Under the pieces are notes generated by a model. That model was not told where the DNA came from and did not search any database. It worked only from the letters and a program-made list of their open reading frames with translations. The position numbers were made by a program, and so were the translations under genes. Shown piece after piece: positions 32,349-41,364 of a DNA stretch of 54,920 nt. Position 1 is the first letter of the stretch. Each line of letters begins with the position of its first letter. This DNA is from Lachnospiraceae bacterium (GTDB lineage: Bacteria; Bacillota; Clostridia; Lachnospirales; Lachnospiraceae), in contig JAQYIU010000030.1 in the NCBI GenBank assembly GCA_028721415.1, forward strand, positions 1 through 54,920, written 5' to 3'.

Positions 32349-33571
32349 TGGATCATTTATCTTTGGATAAATTTGAAGAAGCTTATGAGACCGTTCAGGA
32401 TGTGGTCTTACCAACTAACCTGATCCAGAGTGACTTCTTTACCCAGATGACAGGAAATAAAGTTTATTTTAAACCGGAAAATCTGCAGTTGACCGGTGCT
32501 TACAAAATCAGAGGAGCCTATTACAAAATCAGTACTCTTTCAGAAGAAGAAAAAGAGAAAGGACTCATCACTGCATCAGCCGGCAATCATGCACAGGGTG
32601 TGGCCTATGCCGCAAAAAAATTTGGTGTTCCTGCAACGATCGTTATGCCTACGACGACCCCTCTTTTAAAAGTGAACCGTACCAAGGCACTTGGGGCTGT
32701 GGTTATTCTCCATGGACAGGTATACGATGAAGCTTGTGAGAAGGCCAAAGAACTGGCGAAAGAACATGGATATACGTTCGTTCATCCATTTGATGATCTG
32801 GATGTGGCGACCGGTCAGGGTTCAATTGCTATGGAAATCGTCAAAGAACTTCCGACTGTTGATACAATTTTGGTACCTGTTGGCGGCGGCGGTCTGGCAA
32901 CGGGTGTTTCCACTCTGGCAAAAATGCTCAATCCCAAAATTAAAGTTATCGGTGTGGAGCCTGCAGGAGCCAGCTGTCTTCAGGAATCCTTAAAAGAAGG
33001 AAAAGTAGTTACCCTGGATAAAGTCAACACAATTGCCGATGGTACTGCTGTAAAAACACCGGGAGAAACTATTTTCCCATATCTTCAGGAAAATCTCGAT
33101 GATGTCATCACCATTGAAGATGATGAACTTATTGTTGCTTTCCTTGATATTCTGGAAAATCATAAACTTCTGGTGGAAAATTCCGGACTGTTGACTGTCG
33201 CTGCCCTGAAACATCTTCCGGCAGAAAACAAAAAAGTGGTTTCCATTTTGAGTGGAGGAAATATGGATATCATCACCCTTTCCTCTGTAGTACAAAACGG
33301 TCTCATCCAGCGCTCCAGAATCTTTACGGTTTCTGTTTGCCTGCCTGATGTGCCTGGTCAGTTAAACAAAGTTTCCAAAATCATTGCTGACGCGCAGGGT
33401 AACGTCATCAAACTGGAACACAATCAGTTTATCAGCGTAAACCGTAACAGTTCAGTAGAATTGATCATCACCATGGAAGCCTTTGGAGAAGATCATAAAC
33501 AGAGTATTATTCAAGCTTTACAGAAAGCTGGATACGATCCGGAAGAAAAGAATCCGAGAGCATTATATTAA
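32348..33571 (+). CDS. ilvA: Threonine ammonia-lyase with C-terminal ACT domain
   Basis: 407 aa PLP enzyme, threonine to 2-oxobutyrate + ammonia. The PLP lysine is K53 in LTGAYKIRGA; a PLP phosphate-binding loop PVGGGGLATGVS is near residue 178. Residues about 328-400 form an ACT domain (VCLPDVPGQLNKVSKII), an allosteric amino acid sensor. This is the 400-aa type with one ACT, common in Clostridia, used in isoleucine synthesis or threonine catabolism. It is translationally linked to ftsY through TAATG. Confidence 0.93.
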   Translation: MDHLSLDKFEEAYETVQDVVLPTNLIQSDFFTQMTGNKVYFKPENLQLTGAYKIRGAYYKISTLSEEEKEKGLITASAGNHAQGVAYAAKKFGVPATIVMPTTTPLLKVNRTKALGAVVILHGQVYDEACEKAKELAKEHGYTFVHPFDDLDVATGQGSIAMEIVKELPTVDTILVPVGGGGLATGVSTLAKMLNPKIKVIGVEPAGASCLQESLKEGKVVTLDKVNTIADGTAVKTPGETIFPYLQENLDDVITIEDDELIVAFLDILENHKLLVENSGLLTVAALKHLPAENKKVVSILSGGNMDIITLSSVVQNGLIQRSRIFTVSVCLPDVPGQLNKVSKIIADAQGNVIKLEHNQFISVNRNSSVELIITMEAFGEDHKQSIIQALQKAGYDPEEKNPRALY

Positions 33572-33607
33572 AGAATAAAGTTTCTGTGAAATGAAATCAT
33601 AACTTTC

Positions 33608-33646
33608 AGCCTGTTTCATATACTTTAAATGAAACAGGCTTTTTCT
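33608..33646 (+). terminator. Rho-independent terminator after ilvA
   Basis: AGCCTGTTTCAT (33608-33619), 9-nt loop, ATGAAACAGGCT (33629-33640), then TTTTTC. Perfect 12-bp stem. It separates the plsX-ilvA unit from the spoIIIA operon. Confidence 0.92.
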
Positions 33647-33722
33647 TTTATCCCAGACCAGAGAGTTTATCATAATTCTTTTAGTCGACTTTAATTAGAT
33701 TGTGAAAGGACGAGAAAATAAC

Positions 33723-34682
33723 TTGACGGATTATCGTAATTTATTCAATGAAATTGCATATATTTTCCCGGATTCCATTCGGTCCGGGATGGAGAATGTG
33801 ATGAAAAGGCCGGATATCACGGAAATTCGGTTTCGGATGGGACTTCCTCTGATGGTGCGAACGCTGGCTGGAGATTATTATTTCCAGAGAGACGGCCTGT
33901 TGTCCAGAGAAGATCATCGGGCCTATTTGGTATCGACAGAAACGATACAACGTATTTTCCAAAAAATATGTCAATACTCTGTTTTTGCTTATAAAGAGGA
34001 ATTGAAGGAAGGATTTATTACTTTAAAAGGAGGACACCGTATCGGGCTCTGCGGGAAAATATATTATGATGCAGAAGGAATGCGGCAGATACAACAGATA
34101 TCCTCTATGAATCTTCGTATCGCCAGGCAGTTTCGGGGATGTAGTGAAGCTTTTTTTCCATTCCTTATCCATGAAAAAGATTTTTTTAACACCCTGTTGA
34201 TTTCGCCGCCGGGAGGAGGCAAAACAACTTATCTGCGGGATTTAATTCGAATGATTTCTGATGGGACGCCAGATTTTCCGGGAAAACATATTTCGGTAGT
34301 GGACGAGCGAAGTGAGATTGGGAATCGTTCCGGCACGGTAGAAGGGTTTTATCTTGGTAAGCGGACCGATCTTATGGATCATTGCCCAAAAGCAGAAGGA
34401 TTATTAATGATGCTTCGCTCCATGGGGCCGCAGGTGTTGGCCGCTGATGAAATTGGAGATGCGAAAGATATCGACGCGTTGCGTTACATAAGAAACTGTG
34501 GGTGTCAGCTTCTGATGACTGTTCATGGATATGACCTGAAAGATATTCTGAAGAGACCCTTTCTTGGCCCTTATCTGGAGCAATACCCGTTTGACCGTTA
34601 TGTGATTATTCGGGTAAAGGATGGAGGAGAAAGACATATTCAGATTTACAATAAAATGCAGCAAATTGTCTGGACAACCTGA
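33723..34682 (+). CDS. spoIIIAA: Stage III sporulation protein AA (ATPase)
   Basis: About 319 aa. Secretion-type ATPase of the SpoIIIA-SpoIIQ channel between mother cell and forespore. It has Walker A PPGGGKTT at about 162-170, the segment SVVDERSEIG, and MMLRSMGPQVLAADEIGD. Start TTG 33723 is proposed from AAAGGACGAG about 12 nt upstream; the frame extends to a GTG at 33702 without a ribosome binding site. First gene of the spoIIIAA-AH operon. No SigE promoter could be assigned with confidence. Confidence 0.9.
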   Translation: MTDYRNLFNEIAYIFPDSIRSGMENVMKRPDITEIRFRMGLPLMVRTLAGDYYFQRDGLLSREDHRAYLVSTETIQRIFQKICQYSVFAYKEELKEGFITLKGGHRIGLCGKIYYDAEGMRQIQQISSMNLRIARQFRGCSEAFFPFLIHEKDFFNTLLISPPGGGKTTYLRDLIRMISDGTPDFPGKHISVVDERSEIGNRSGTVEGFYLGKRTDLMDHCPKAEGLLMMLRSMGPQVLAADEIGDAKDIDALRYIRNCGCQLLMTVHGYDLKDILKRPFLGPYLEQYPFDRYVIIRVKDGGERHIQIYNKMQQIVWTT

Positions 34683-34747
34683 ATATTCTGGAAAACGTCG
34701 GAGATGTTATAAGAATTATTAGTGCAACCGGGAAAAGGAGGAGGAAA

Positions 34748-35260
34748 ATGAAATGGATTGGGGCAGGACTTGTGATACTTTCCGGATATCTTCTCAGTCA
34801 GTACCTGGTGAATCCGGTTCGGGAACAGATAATCATTTTGGAAGAGGGAGAATTGTTGTTTCGGATTCTGGAATCAGAGATTCGAAATCGTAAAATTCCA
34901 TTGCCTGAACTTTTTTTACAGCTCAGCCGGAAAACTGACTCAATCTGGGGTGATTTTTTCCTTGCGTTTTCACAGAAACTGCAAAATAATACTGATGTTG
35001 AGTTTGCAGAATCTTTTGAACAACTGTTAATTTCCTATACTTCCCGTTTTTTGACGGAGGAGGAGCGGCAGATTTTTTTAAATGTCGGAAGAAATCTCCT
35101 TTCGGATGATCTGCTGTATCAGAGAAAAACGATGGAGCAGCTTTCCGTGCAGTTAACAAATTGTCTGGAAGAAAAAAAGAAAAATTTCCTCAATCAGAAA
35201 GAGGTATCCCGGGCAATCTGTCTGTCCATGAGTGCACTGATTGTTATTTTTTTAATCTGA
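34748..35260 (+). CDS. spoIIIAB: Stage III sporulation protein AB
   Basis: 170 aa. N-terminal TM helix (WIGAGLVILSGYLLSQYL), a helical body with LEEGELLFRILESEIR and FLTEEERQIFLNVGRNLL, and a C-terminal hydrophobic tail. Resembles T2SS GspF-type platform proteins in role. AGGAGGA lies just before ATG 34748. A 65-nt gap separates it from spoIIIAA. Confidence 0.92.
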   Translation: MKWIGAGLVILSGYLLSQYLVNPVREQIIILEEGELLFRILESEIRNRKIPLPELFLQLSRKTDSIWGDFFLAFSQKLQNNTDVEFAESFEQLLISYTSRFLTEEERQIFLNVGRNLLSDDLLYQRKTMEQLSVQLTNCLEEKKKNFLNQKEVSRAICLSMSALIVIFLI

Positions 35261-35271
35261 GGAGAGATACA

Positions 35272-35466
35272 ATGACCATACAGCTTATTTTCAAAATTGC
35301 AGCGGTGGGGATTCTGGTGACAATCCTGACCCAGGTGCTGAAACATTCCGGAAGAGAAGAGCAGGCTTTTCTGGTGAGTCTGTCCGGTTTATTTATTGTG
35401 CTGTCATGGATCATTCCCTGTATCAGTGATCTGTTTCACCAGATATATAGTTTATTTCAGTTATGA
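35272..35466 (+). CDS. spoIIIAC: Stage III sporulation protein AC
   Basis: 64 aa, two membrane helices (LIFKIAAVGILVTILTQVL and AFLVSLSGLFIVLSWIIPCI). Too short to stand out as an open frame: the true start is ATG 35272 after GAGGAGAGATACA, although the frame is open further upstream into spoIIIAB. Predicted small membrane component of the channel complex. Confidence 0.93.
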   Translation: MTIQLIFKIAAVGILVTILTQVLKHSGREEQAFLVSLSGLFIVLSWIIPCISDLFHQIYSLFQL

Positions 35467-35487
35467 TCCTGCTTTGGAGGTTTGATT

Positions 35488-35871
35488 ATGGTTGTGCTGA
35501 AAATTGCGTTTATCGGTATCGGAGGGGCAATTCTGGCAGTGGTGGTAAAACAATTTCAAAAGGAATACAGTGTATTTGTGTTGCTTGCGGTATGCTTGTT
35601 TCTTGTGTTTTATCTGACCTCCAACTGGTCACTGATTCTGGACTTTGCCCGCAATCTCGGTGATAAAATACATATCAGTGACACGTATCTGAGGATTTTG
35701 TTCAAACTTCTGGCTATTGCTTTTGTATGTCAGATTGCATCTAACATCTGTCAGGATCTCGGATATCAGTCGATTTCTTTTCAGATTGAGTTGATCGGAA
35801 AATTATCTATTTTAACACTCAGCATACCGATCATCAATTCTTTGCTGGAGACCATTGAGCATATGATGTGA
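35488..35871 (+). CDS. spoIIIAD: Stage III sporulation protein AD
   Basis: 127 aa, about four membrane helices; starts MVVLKIAFIGIGGAILAVVV and contains LYLRILFKLLAIAF-like and IASNICQDLGYQ motifs. ATG 35488 has GGAGG at 7 nt, and is preferred to the TTG at 35482. It has the same fold type as SpoIIIAC and is likely its partner. Confidence 0.93.
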   Translation: MVVLKIAFIGIGGAILAVVVKQFQKEYSVFVLLAVCLFLVFYLTSNWSLILDFARNLGDKIHISDTYLRILFKLLAIAFVCQIASNICQDLGYQSISFQIELIGKLSILTLSIPIINSLLETIEHMM

Positions 35872-35891
35872 AGGGGGAAGGAGGGCTCCTT

Positions 35892-37031
35892 TTGACGGTT
35901 CAAAATAAAAGGTGGCATTATCTGGTTTTCCCCTTATTTACAGCACTATTGTGTTTCTCCTGTTTGGTTTGTGTACAGGCGAAAACACAGGAAGAAGAAC
36001 TGGATCTTAATGCTCTTTCCAGAGAAATTCAGGATTTGGAAGAAGACTATCCATATCCTGATTTTGAAAAAATATTTGATGATATTAAAAGTTTTCGATT
36101 TTTGGATGCTCTCGAAGAAGTCGGGGAGTGGTTTTTAGATACTGTGACATATGAGATTACTTCTTCAAAAATTCTGATGGGAGAATTAGTGGGCGTTGTT
36201 ATTTTTGCAGCAGTTTTTTCCAATATTTCTTCCTCTTTTCAACAGGTGACCATTGGTGACAGTGGATTCCTTATTTCTTATTTTCTTACGTTTACTATTA
36301 TATTTTCTAATTTTACCATCATGGCAAATTTATTCCAAAATACAGTGGTCACACTTTCCAGATTGCTGAAAATTCTTCTCCCGGTCTATACTCTTACCGT
36401 GACAGCCACGGGAAATCTTACGACAGGTATGATTTTTTATGAATATTTTATGATTCTTGTTCTTGTGATCAACAGTTTGTGTCTGAATGTGATCTTACCT
36501 TTGATTGAATACTATTTACTTTTGGAATTACTGAATCATTTTTCTGTAAAACAAAATATTTCAAAATTATGTGAAAGTCTGTATTTTCTGTTGTCCAGGG
36601 GAATGAAATGCATCTTTTTTCTTTTTTTTGGTTTTCATCTTCTGGAAACTATGGTGGTTCCTTCTTTCGATACCACCAAAAATGCAGTGTTAAGTAAAAT
36701 GATGGGAATGATTCCCGGTGCTGGTTCCGTAGCGCAGACTGTGATTGGAACAGTGACTGGTTCTTCCATTCTCATCAAAAATACACTTGGTGTTACAGCT
36801 ATTATTTTTATATTGTTAATGCTATGTATCCCGATGATAAAATTATTGCTGTATACATTGTTTTACCTTTTACTCGCTGTTTTGCTGGAACCGGTTTCCG
36901 ATGAACGTTTTGTCAAATGTATACTGGCAGCACAAAAAGGGGGTATTCTTCTGATGTATGCCCTTACGCTGACCGGTTCTCTCTTTATTTTAACCATTGC
37001 AGTGACCTCTTTTGCGACAAATCGTATCTAG
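35892..37031 (+). CDS. spoIIIAE: Stage III sporulation protein AE
   Basis: About 379 aa polytopic membrane protein. A signal sequence (FPLFTALLCFSCLVCVQA) precedes a luminal acidic region (EEELDLNALSREIQDLE), followed by seven or eight helices (e.g. MGELVGVVIFAAVFSNIS, MMGMIPGAGSVAQTVIG). The start is proposed at TTG 35892, 7 nt after AAGGAGG; an upstream GTG at 35868 overlaps the spoIIIAD stop without a ribosome binding site. Probable pore component of the SpoIIIA-SpoIIQ channel. Confidence 0.9.
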   Translation: MTVQNKRWHYLVFPLFTALLCFSCLVCVQAKTQEEELDLNALSREIQDLEEDYPYPDFEKIFDDIKSFRFLDALEEVGEWFLDTVTYEITSSKILMGELVGVVIFAAVFSNISSSFQQVTIGDSGFLISYFLTFTIIFSNFTIMANLFQNTVVTLSRLLKILLPVYTLTVTATGNLTTGMIFYEYFMILVLVINSLCLNVILPLIEYYLLLELLNHFSVKQNISKLCESLYFLLSRGMKCIFFLFFGFHLLETMVVPSFDTTKNAVLSKMMGMIPGAGSVAQTVIGTVTGSSILIKNTLGVTAIIFILLMLCIPMIKLLLYTLFYLLLAVLLEPVSDERFVKCILAAQKGGILLMYALTLTGSLFILTIAVTSFATNRI

Positions 37032-37077
37032 CAAAAAGGAAAAGTATGGAATAAAAGTCACAGAGAAGGTGAATCAA

Positions 37078-37587
37078 TTGAATTATCTGAAAGAATGGCT
37101 CGAAACCATTCTCTACATGAATGTCTTTTTGCTTATCATTGACAGTCTGGTGAAAACGACAAAATATGAAAAATATTTTCACTTTTTTTCCGGTTTTCTC
37201 CTGATGCTCTGTCTCATAAAGCCACTGGTGGATTTTTCCTTTGCCGATGGATTTATGGATGCATCTTTTCTACAAAATGAGCTGAAAAATGAATGGCAGC
37301 TTATCGGAAACTCAGAGGATTTTAAAGAAATGAAAGACGATATCCGGCAGACTTATGAGGATGCGGTGGAAAATCAGATTTGTGAAATAGCTGCTTCTTA
37401 TGATATTTCTGTCACTGAAGTGCAGATTCGATGGAAAGGAGATTCGGAGGAAATGAATACATTAAAGATTGAAGGGGAAAGTTTAAAAGAGAGTGGTCAT
37501 TCTCCCCGGGTTTCTTCTCTGCGGGATGACCTGGTGGAATTTTATCATTTGGATGCAGATCATATCAACATAGAGATACAGGAGTAG
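37078..37587 (+). CDS. spoIIIAF: Stage III sporulation protein AF
   Basis: About 169 aa from TTG 37078 (after GAAGGTG). Two N-terminal TM helices (ILYMNVFLLIIDSLV and YFHFFSGFLLMLCLIKPLV) and a C-terminal soluble alpha/beta ring-building-like domain with EVQIRWKGDSEEMN. The frame is open upstream to 37012 and a GTG at 37069 is also possible, so the start is uncertain by a few codons. Confidence 0.88.
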   Translation: MNYLKEWLETILYMNVFLLIIDSLVKTTKYEKYFHFFSGFLLMLCLIKPLVDFSFADGFMDASFLQNELKNEWQLIGNSEDFKEMKDDIRQTYEDAVENQICEIAASYDISVTEVQIRWKGDSEEMNTLKIEGESLKESGHSPRVSSLRDDLVEFYHLDADHINIEIQE

Positions 37588-37589
37588 GT

Positions 37590-38165
37590 ATGGAAAAGAA
37601 AGAACGAAAAAAAATATCATGGAAAGATTTTGGATTGGAAAAGATTATATTAATTGCCATTGCGGGAATTATTCTTCTGGTTGTCAATATGTCGGAATGG
37701 CGGAATAAAACAGAGACAGAAGAAACAGAAATCATTCAGAAAACAGAAGATTTTAATGAAAATGAATCATATATTAAAGAGATGGAAAATAAATTAGTAC
37801 ATATCCTGGAAAAGGTGGATGGTGTCGGGCAGGTGGAGGTGATGATTACGTTGAAAGCTTCCAGAGAATCTGTTTTGAATAAAGATGAAAAAGAGGAATT
37901 ACAGACGGAAGAAGAAACCGGGGATGAGAATAAAAAATACAGTCAGACAGATAAAAGAGAGGAAGAGACTGTTCTTGCTGATGCACAGGGAGAAGCTGCT
38001 CCTTATGTGGTAAAAGAACTGGAGCCGGAAATTGCCGGCATTATTATTGCCTGTGAGGGGGCGGATAACAATGTTGTTGCAGCGTCTGTCACCCAGGCCG
38101 CACAGGTCTTATTTGGAATATCATCAAATCATATTAAGGTCTTAAAAATGGAGGTTCCTGAATGA
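37590..38165 (+). CDS. spoIIIAG: Stage III sporulation protein AG
   Basis: 191 aa. Lys-rich cytoplasmic N-terminus, one TM helix (IILIAIAGIILLVV), then an extracytoplasmic ring domain (LVHILEKVDGVGQVEVMITL and a final VTQAAQVLFGISSNHIKVL) separated by a Glu/Lys-rich insert (about 105-135). SpoIIIAG forms a large ring in the intermembrane space. Overlaps spoIIIAH by 4 nt (ATGA). Confidence 0.93.
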   Translation: MEKKERKKISWKDFGLEKIILIAIAGIILLVVNMSEWRNKTETEETEIIQKTEDFNENESYIKEMENKLVHILEKVDGVGQVEVMITLKASRESVLNKDEKEELQTEEETGDENKKYSQTDKREEETVLADAQGEAAPYVVKELEPEIAGIIIACEGADNNVVAASVTQAAQVLFGISSNHIKVLKMEVPE

Positions 38166-38779
38166 AAAAGATATTGAAAAAGAATCAGATTGCAATTACA
38201 TCTCTGGCGATAATGATCGCTGTGGCAGGATATCTGAATTTTACCAAATCAGATGTTCCGACTGTCACCAGTTATGATGAAACTGATGAGGCATTAAATT
38301 CTATTGACACGATGGATATTTCCGATGGAGATACTCTCATGAGTGAAAAAGTGGATGACTCTATTACGACAGAGGATACGGCGGCCATCGGTGATGCGGT
38401 GCTTACTCAGGCACAAGTCAGCGAATATGTGGCAGGAGCCAGACTGGAACGGGAACAGACCCATTCAAAAACAAGAGAATCTCTCAATGAGATCATTGAA
38501 AATGATTCTCTGGATGAGAGTGAGAAAAAAGAAGCGATTGAAAAACTTACCAGATTGACGGACATTATTGAAAAAGAAGCGGCGACGGAACAGCTTCTGG
38601 ATAGTAAAGGCTATGGGAATGCTGTAGTATCGATCGGAGAAGGTAATGTAGATGTTGTATTAAATTACGATGAGCTCAGTCAGTCAGACCGGGCACAGAT
38701 TGAAGATATCGTTACACGAAAAACAGGGTATAGTGTCAGTCAGATCGTTATCAGCAAAATGAATGTCAAAGACAGCTGA
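38162..38779 (+). CDS. spoIIIAH: Stage III sporulation protein AH
   Basis: 205 aa. Short basic N-terminus, TM helix (IAITSLAIMIAVAGYLNF), an acidic linker, a helix (about 85-150) and a C-terminal YscJ/FliF-like ring-building domain (GYGNAVVSIGEGNVDVVLNY, VTRKTGYSVSQIVISKM). It partners the forespore protein SpoIIQ across the two membranes. Last gene of the spoIIIA operon; a new promoter follows. Confidence 0.94.
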   Translation: MKKILKKNQIAITSLAIMIAVAGYLNFTKSDVPTVTSYDETDEALNSIDTMDISDGDTLMSEKVDDSITTEDTAAIGDAVLTQAQVSEYVAGARLEREQTHSKTRESLNEIIENDSLDESEKKEAIEKLTRLTDIIEKEAATEQLLDSKGYGNAVVSIGEGNVDVVLNYDELSQSDRAQIEDIVTRKTGYSVSQIVISKMNVKDS

Positions 38780-38813
38780 GAGGAAAAACTTTGGAAATGT
38801 ATTATAAATTAAG

Positions 38814-38841
38814 TTGCAAAAGACAAGATGTCTGTTATAAT
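38814..38841 (+). promoter_or_regulatory. SigA-type promoter for asp23-nusB
   Basis: TTGCAA (38814-38819), 16 nt, TATAAT (38836-38841), 35 nt before ATG 38876. Confidence 0.7.
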
Positions 38842-38875
38842 ATAACTTATAAATTTATGTCATGAGGAGGCTCTT

Positions 38876-39262
38876 ATGGAGAAAGATACAAAGATTAACC
38901 ATACAGTTTATGAGATAGAAGATATAGGTCAGGTTCAGATTGCAGACGAGGTGATCGCAGTAATTGCCGGTCTGGCAGCGACAGAAGTGGACGGCGTCTG
39001 CAAGATGTCTGGAAATATTACCAATGAGATCGTAAGCAAGCTGGGAATGAAGAATCTTTCCAAAGGTGTGAAGGTTACCATTGATGGAGAGCAGGTATCC
39101 GTTGTTTTAAATCTTATTCTTAATTATGGTGTCAGCATTCCGAAAACCTCGAAAGAAGTACAGGAAAAGGTAAAAGCTGCCATTGAGAATATGACAGGTC
39201 TGACTGTGACAGAAGTGAATATCCGTATTGCCGGAATTCAGATGGAAGACGAGCAGAACTGA
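38876..39262 (+). CDS. Asp23/Gls24 family protein (YqhY-like)
   Basis: 128 aa with the family pattern GQVQIADEVIAVIAGLAATEVDGVCKM (residues visible in blocks), VKVTIDGEQVSVVLNLIL, YGVSIPKTSKEVQEKV and TVTEVNIRIAGIQ. In B. subtilis the orthologous YqhY lies beside the acetyl-CoA carboxylase genes accBC and is linked to lipid synthesis; here accBC are absent. It is followed by nusB, as in Bacilli. GAGGAGG precedes ATG 38876. Paralogue of the gene at 6897. Confidence 0.93.
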   Translation: MEKDTKINHTVYEIEDIGQVQIADEVIAVIAGLAATEVDGVCKMSGNITNEIVSKLGMKNLSKGVKVTIDGEQVSVVLNLILNYGVSIPKTSKEVQEKVKAAIENMTGLTVTEVNIRIAGIQMEDEQN

Positions 39263-39296
39263 TACCATTGATACTTAAGATAACGGAGGTTACCCT

Positions 39297-39698
39297 ATGA
39301 AATTGTCCAGAAGAAAACTGAGAGAAAGTATTTTTCTACTGGTTTTCCGCATTGAATTTAACACAAGAGAAGAGCTGCAGGAACAGATGGATATGTATCT
39401 TGACAGTAAACCGGATATGGATAAGGAAGATATTTGCTATATCCGTAATAAGGTGACAGATATTCTCGATCATCTGACAGAACTGGATGAGACGATACTT
39501 AAGATTTGTAAAGGATGGCGTCTCGAGAGACTGGGTAAGGCAGAACTTGCAATTTTACGTCTGGCAGTATACGAGATGATAGATGACAAAGATATTCCTA
39601 CCAGTGTCGCAATTAATGAGGCTGTTGAACTGACTAAAATATACTGTAGTGAAGAGGCACCGAGATTTGTCAATGGTGTGCTGGCTAAATTAGCATAA
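39297..39698 (+). CDS. nusB: Transcription antitermination factor NusB
   Basis: 133 aa all-helical RNA-binding protein for rRNA transcription antitermination. It begins MKLSRRKLRESIFLLVF and ends with the diagnostic AINEAVELTKIYCSEEAPRFVNGVL block (residues about 104-129). The length is normal. ATG 39297 follows CGGAGGTTACCCT. Followed by a terminator. Confidence 0.95.
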   Translation: MKLSRRKLRESIFLLVFRIEFNTREELQEQMDMYLDSKPDMDKEDICYIRNKVTDILDHLTELDETILKICKGWRLERLGKAELAILRLAVYEMIDDKDIPTSVAINEAVELTKIYCSEEAPRFVNGVLAKLA

Positions 39699-39789
39699 AT
39701 GATAACCTTTCCATAATCAGAAAAAGGTCGTGACAAAGAGCGGATCAGACGGAAACAAAAAGACCTTTGAATCAGTTGCATGAATAATT

Positions 39790-39834
39790 AGGTGGCGTAA
39801 ATCAAAGTCTTTGTATTTTCGCCATCTTTTCTTT
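39790..39834 (+). terminator. Terminator after nusB
   Basis: AGGTGGCG (39790-39797) with CGCCATCT (39820-39827, one G-U), inner CAAAG/TTTG stem, then a T-rich tail. The preceding 39720-39775 also holds AAAGGTC...GACCTTT arms. Confidence 0.65.
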
Positions 39835-39909
39835 ATGGTTCGATAATTAAAAAACAAACTTTTTGTCAGTCAGGACACTATGTCGCACTATGAAAGATAA
39901 GGAAGAAAA

Positions 39910-41124
39910 ATGAAACATGTTTTTTCAGTATCGCAGATCAATTCTTATATCCGCAGGATTTTTGACAGCGATTATGCCTTGAGAAAAATATTGATAAAAG
40001 GAGAAATTTCCAATTGTAAATATCATTCTTCCGGTCATATTTATTTTACCTTAAAAGATGAGAAAAGTACTCTGCGTTGTATCATGTTTTCCACAGACAG
40101 ACGGGGACTTGGTTTTCGGCTGGAAAACGGACAGATGGTAACAGTGGAAGGACATATTTCGGTTTTTGAAAGAGATGGCAGCTATCAGCTTTATGCGAAA
40201 CAGATTGAACTGTCAGGAGCAGGTGCCCTCTATCTTCATTATGAAGAATTAAAACGGGAACTGGACGAGAAAGGATATTTTGATTTTGAAAGAAAAAAGC
40301 CGCTGCCACGCTTTCCGGAACGAATCGGTATTGTCACTGCTCTGACGGGAGCTGCGGTGGAAGATATCAAGTCGATCGCCGCAAGGAGAAATCCTTTTGT
40401 ACAGCTTTATCTCTATCCGGCAAAGGTACAGGGAGAGGGGGCGGCCCAGAGTATCGCGGAAGGAATTCGTTTTTTTGATCATTTTCAGGTTGATATTATT
40501 ATCATTGGCCGGGGAGGCGGATCCATCGAAGATTTATGGGCATTTAATGAGCCGGTGGTTGCTGACAGCATATATGAAGCAGAGACTCCGATAATATCCG
40601 GTACCGGTCATGAGATTGATATGACCATTGCCGATTACTGTGCTGATGTGAGAGCAGCAACGCCTTCGGCGGCCTGTGAGCTGGCCATACCGGATATTTA
40701 TGCTGTCATTCAGCAGTTGGATTATTACCGGGAGCAGCTGGACGGGCATATGGAATGGATGGTGCAAAACTATCGCCGGAAACTAAGTGGATATCAGCGG
40801 CTCATGGAGGCACACCATCCCGGAACGAAGGTGATGCGCCAGAGAATGTTGTGTCAGAATCTGGAGCAGCGACTTCATCAGGCCATGAACCATCGTTTTA
40901 TTGATACCAGACATCAGATGATGCTTTATGCGGAAAAACTGAATGCGTTATCTCCGACAGCAAGACTCTCAGGCGGATATGTATTTGCTCAAAATGAAAG
41001 AGAAGAGCCGGTGGCGTCCGTGAGACAGCTGGCGATTCAAGAACCCTTATCATTGATTTTCCGTGATGGCAGTGCAAAAGTGATACCGATATCTTTGGAT
41101 GAAACTACGGAAATAGATAGTTAG
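39910..41124 (+). CDS. xseA: Exodeoxyribonuclease VII large subunit
   Basis: 404 aa. ExoVII degrades single-stranded DNA in both directions. N-terminal OB-fold (VFSVSQINSYIRRIFDSD, GEISNCKYHSSGHIYF), then the catalytic domain with GRGGGSIEDLWAFN and SGTGHEIDMTIADYCAD..., then a coiled-coil region (about 270-350). The folD gene usually upstream in Bacilli is missing. xseB starts 12 nt downstream. Confidence 0.96.
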   Translation: MKHVFSVSQINSYIRRIFDSDYALRKILIKGEISNCKYHSSGHIYFTLKDEKSTLRCIMFSTDRRGLGFRLENGQMVTVEGHISVFERDGSYQLYAKQIELSGAGALYLHYEELKRELDEKGYFDFERKKPLPRFPERIGIVTALTGAAVEDIKSIAARRNPFVQLYLYPAKVQGEGAAQSIAEGIRFFDHFQVDIIIIGRGGGSIEDLWAFNEPVVADSIYEAETPIISGTGHEIDMTIADYCADVRAATPSAACELAIPDIYAVIQQLDYYREQLDGHMEWMVQNYRRKLSGYQRLMEAHHPGTKVMRQRMLCQNLEQRLHQAMNHRFIDTRHQMMLYAEKLNALSPTARLSGGYVFAQNEREEPVASVRQLAIQEPLSLIFRDGSAKVIPISLDETTEIDS

Positions 41125-41136
41125 AGGATAGTTTTT

Positions 41137-41364
41137 ATGGCAAAAACCAGATTTTCAATTGAAGAAGCATTTGAGGAACTTGATCAGATTGTAAAAGAAC
41201 TTGAGAGTTCAGAACTCAATCTGTCTGATTCCATGAATTTATATAAAAAGGGAGTCCGATTGCTGGATAAATGCAGTCAGACATTGGATAAAACAGAAAA
41301 AGAGATCATTGTTTTGCAGGAGGGACAAAATGGAACCATCCTTAAAAGAGAAGATTCAGAATAA
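41137..41364 (+). CDS. xseB: Exodeoxyribonuclease VII small subunit
   Basis: 75 aa helical subunit, with SIEEAFEELDQIVKELE and LYKKGVRLLDKC, typical of XseB. Its 3' 35 nt overlap the start of ispA in another frame, an arrangement that couples translation. Confidence 0.95.
   Translation: MAKTRFSIEEAFEELDQIVKELESSELNLSDSMNLYKKGVRLLDKCSQTLDKTEKEIIVLQEGQNGTILKREDSE

Noticed and set aside
33660-33722. SigE promoter for spoIIIAA
   Set aside because: No convincing -35/-10 pair to the SigE consensus could be seen by eye.
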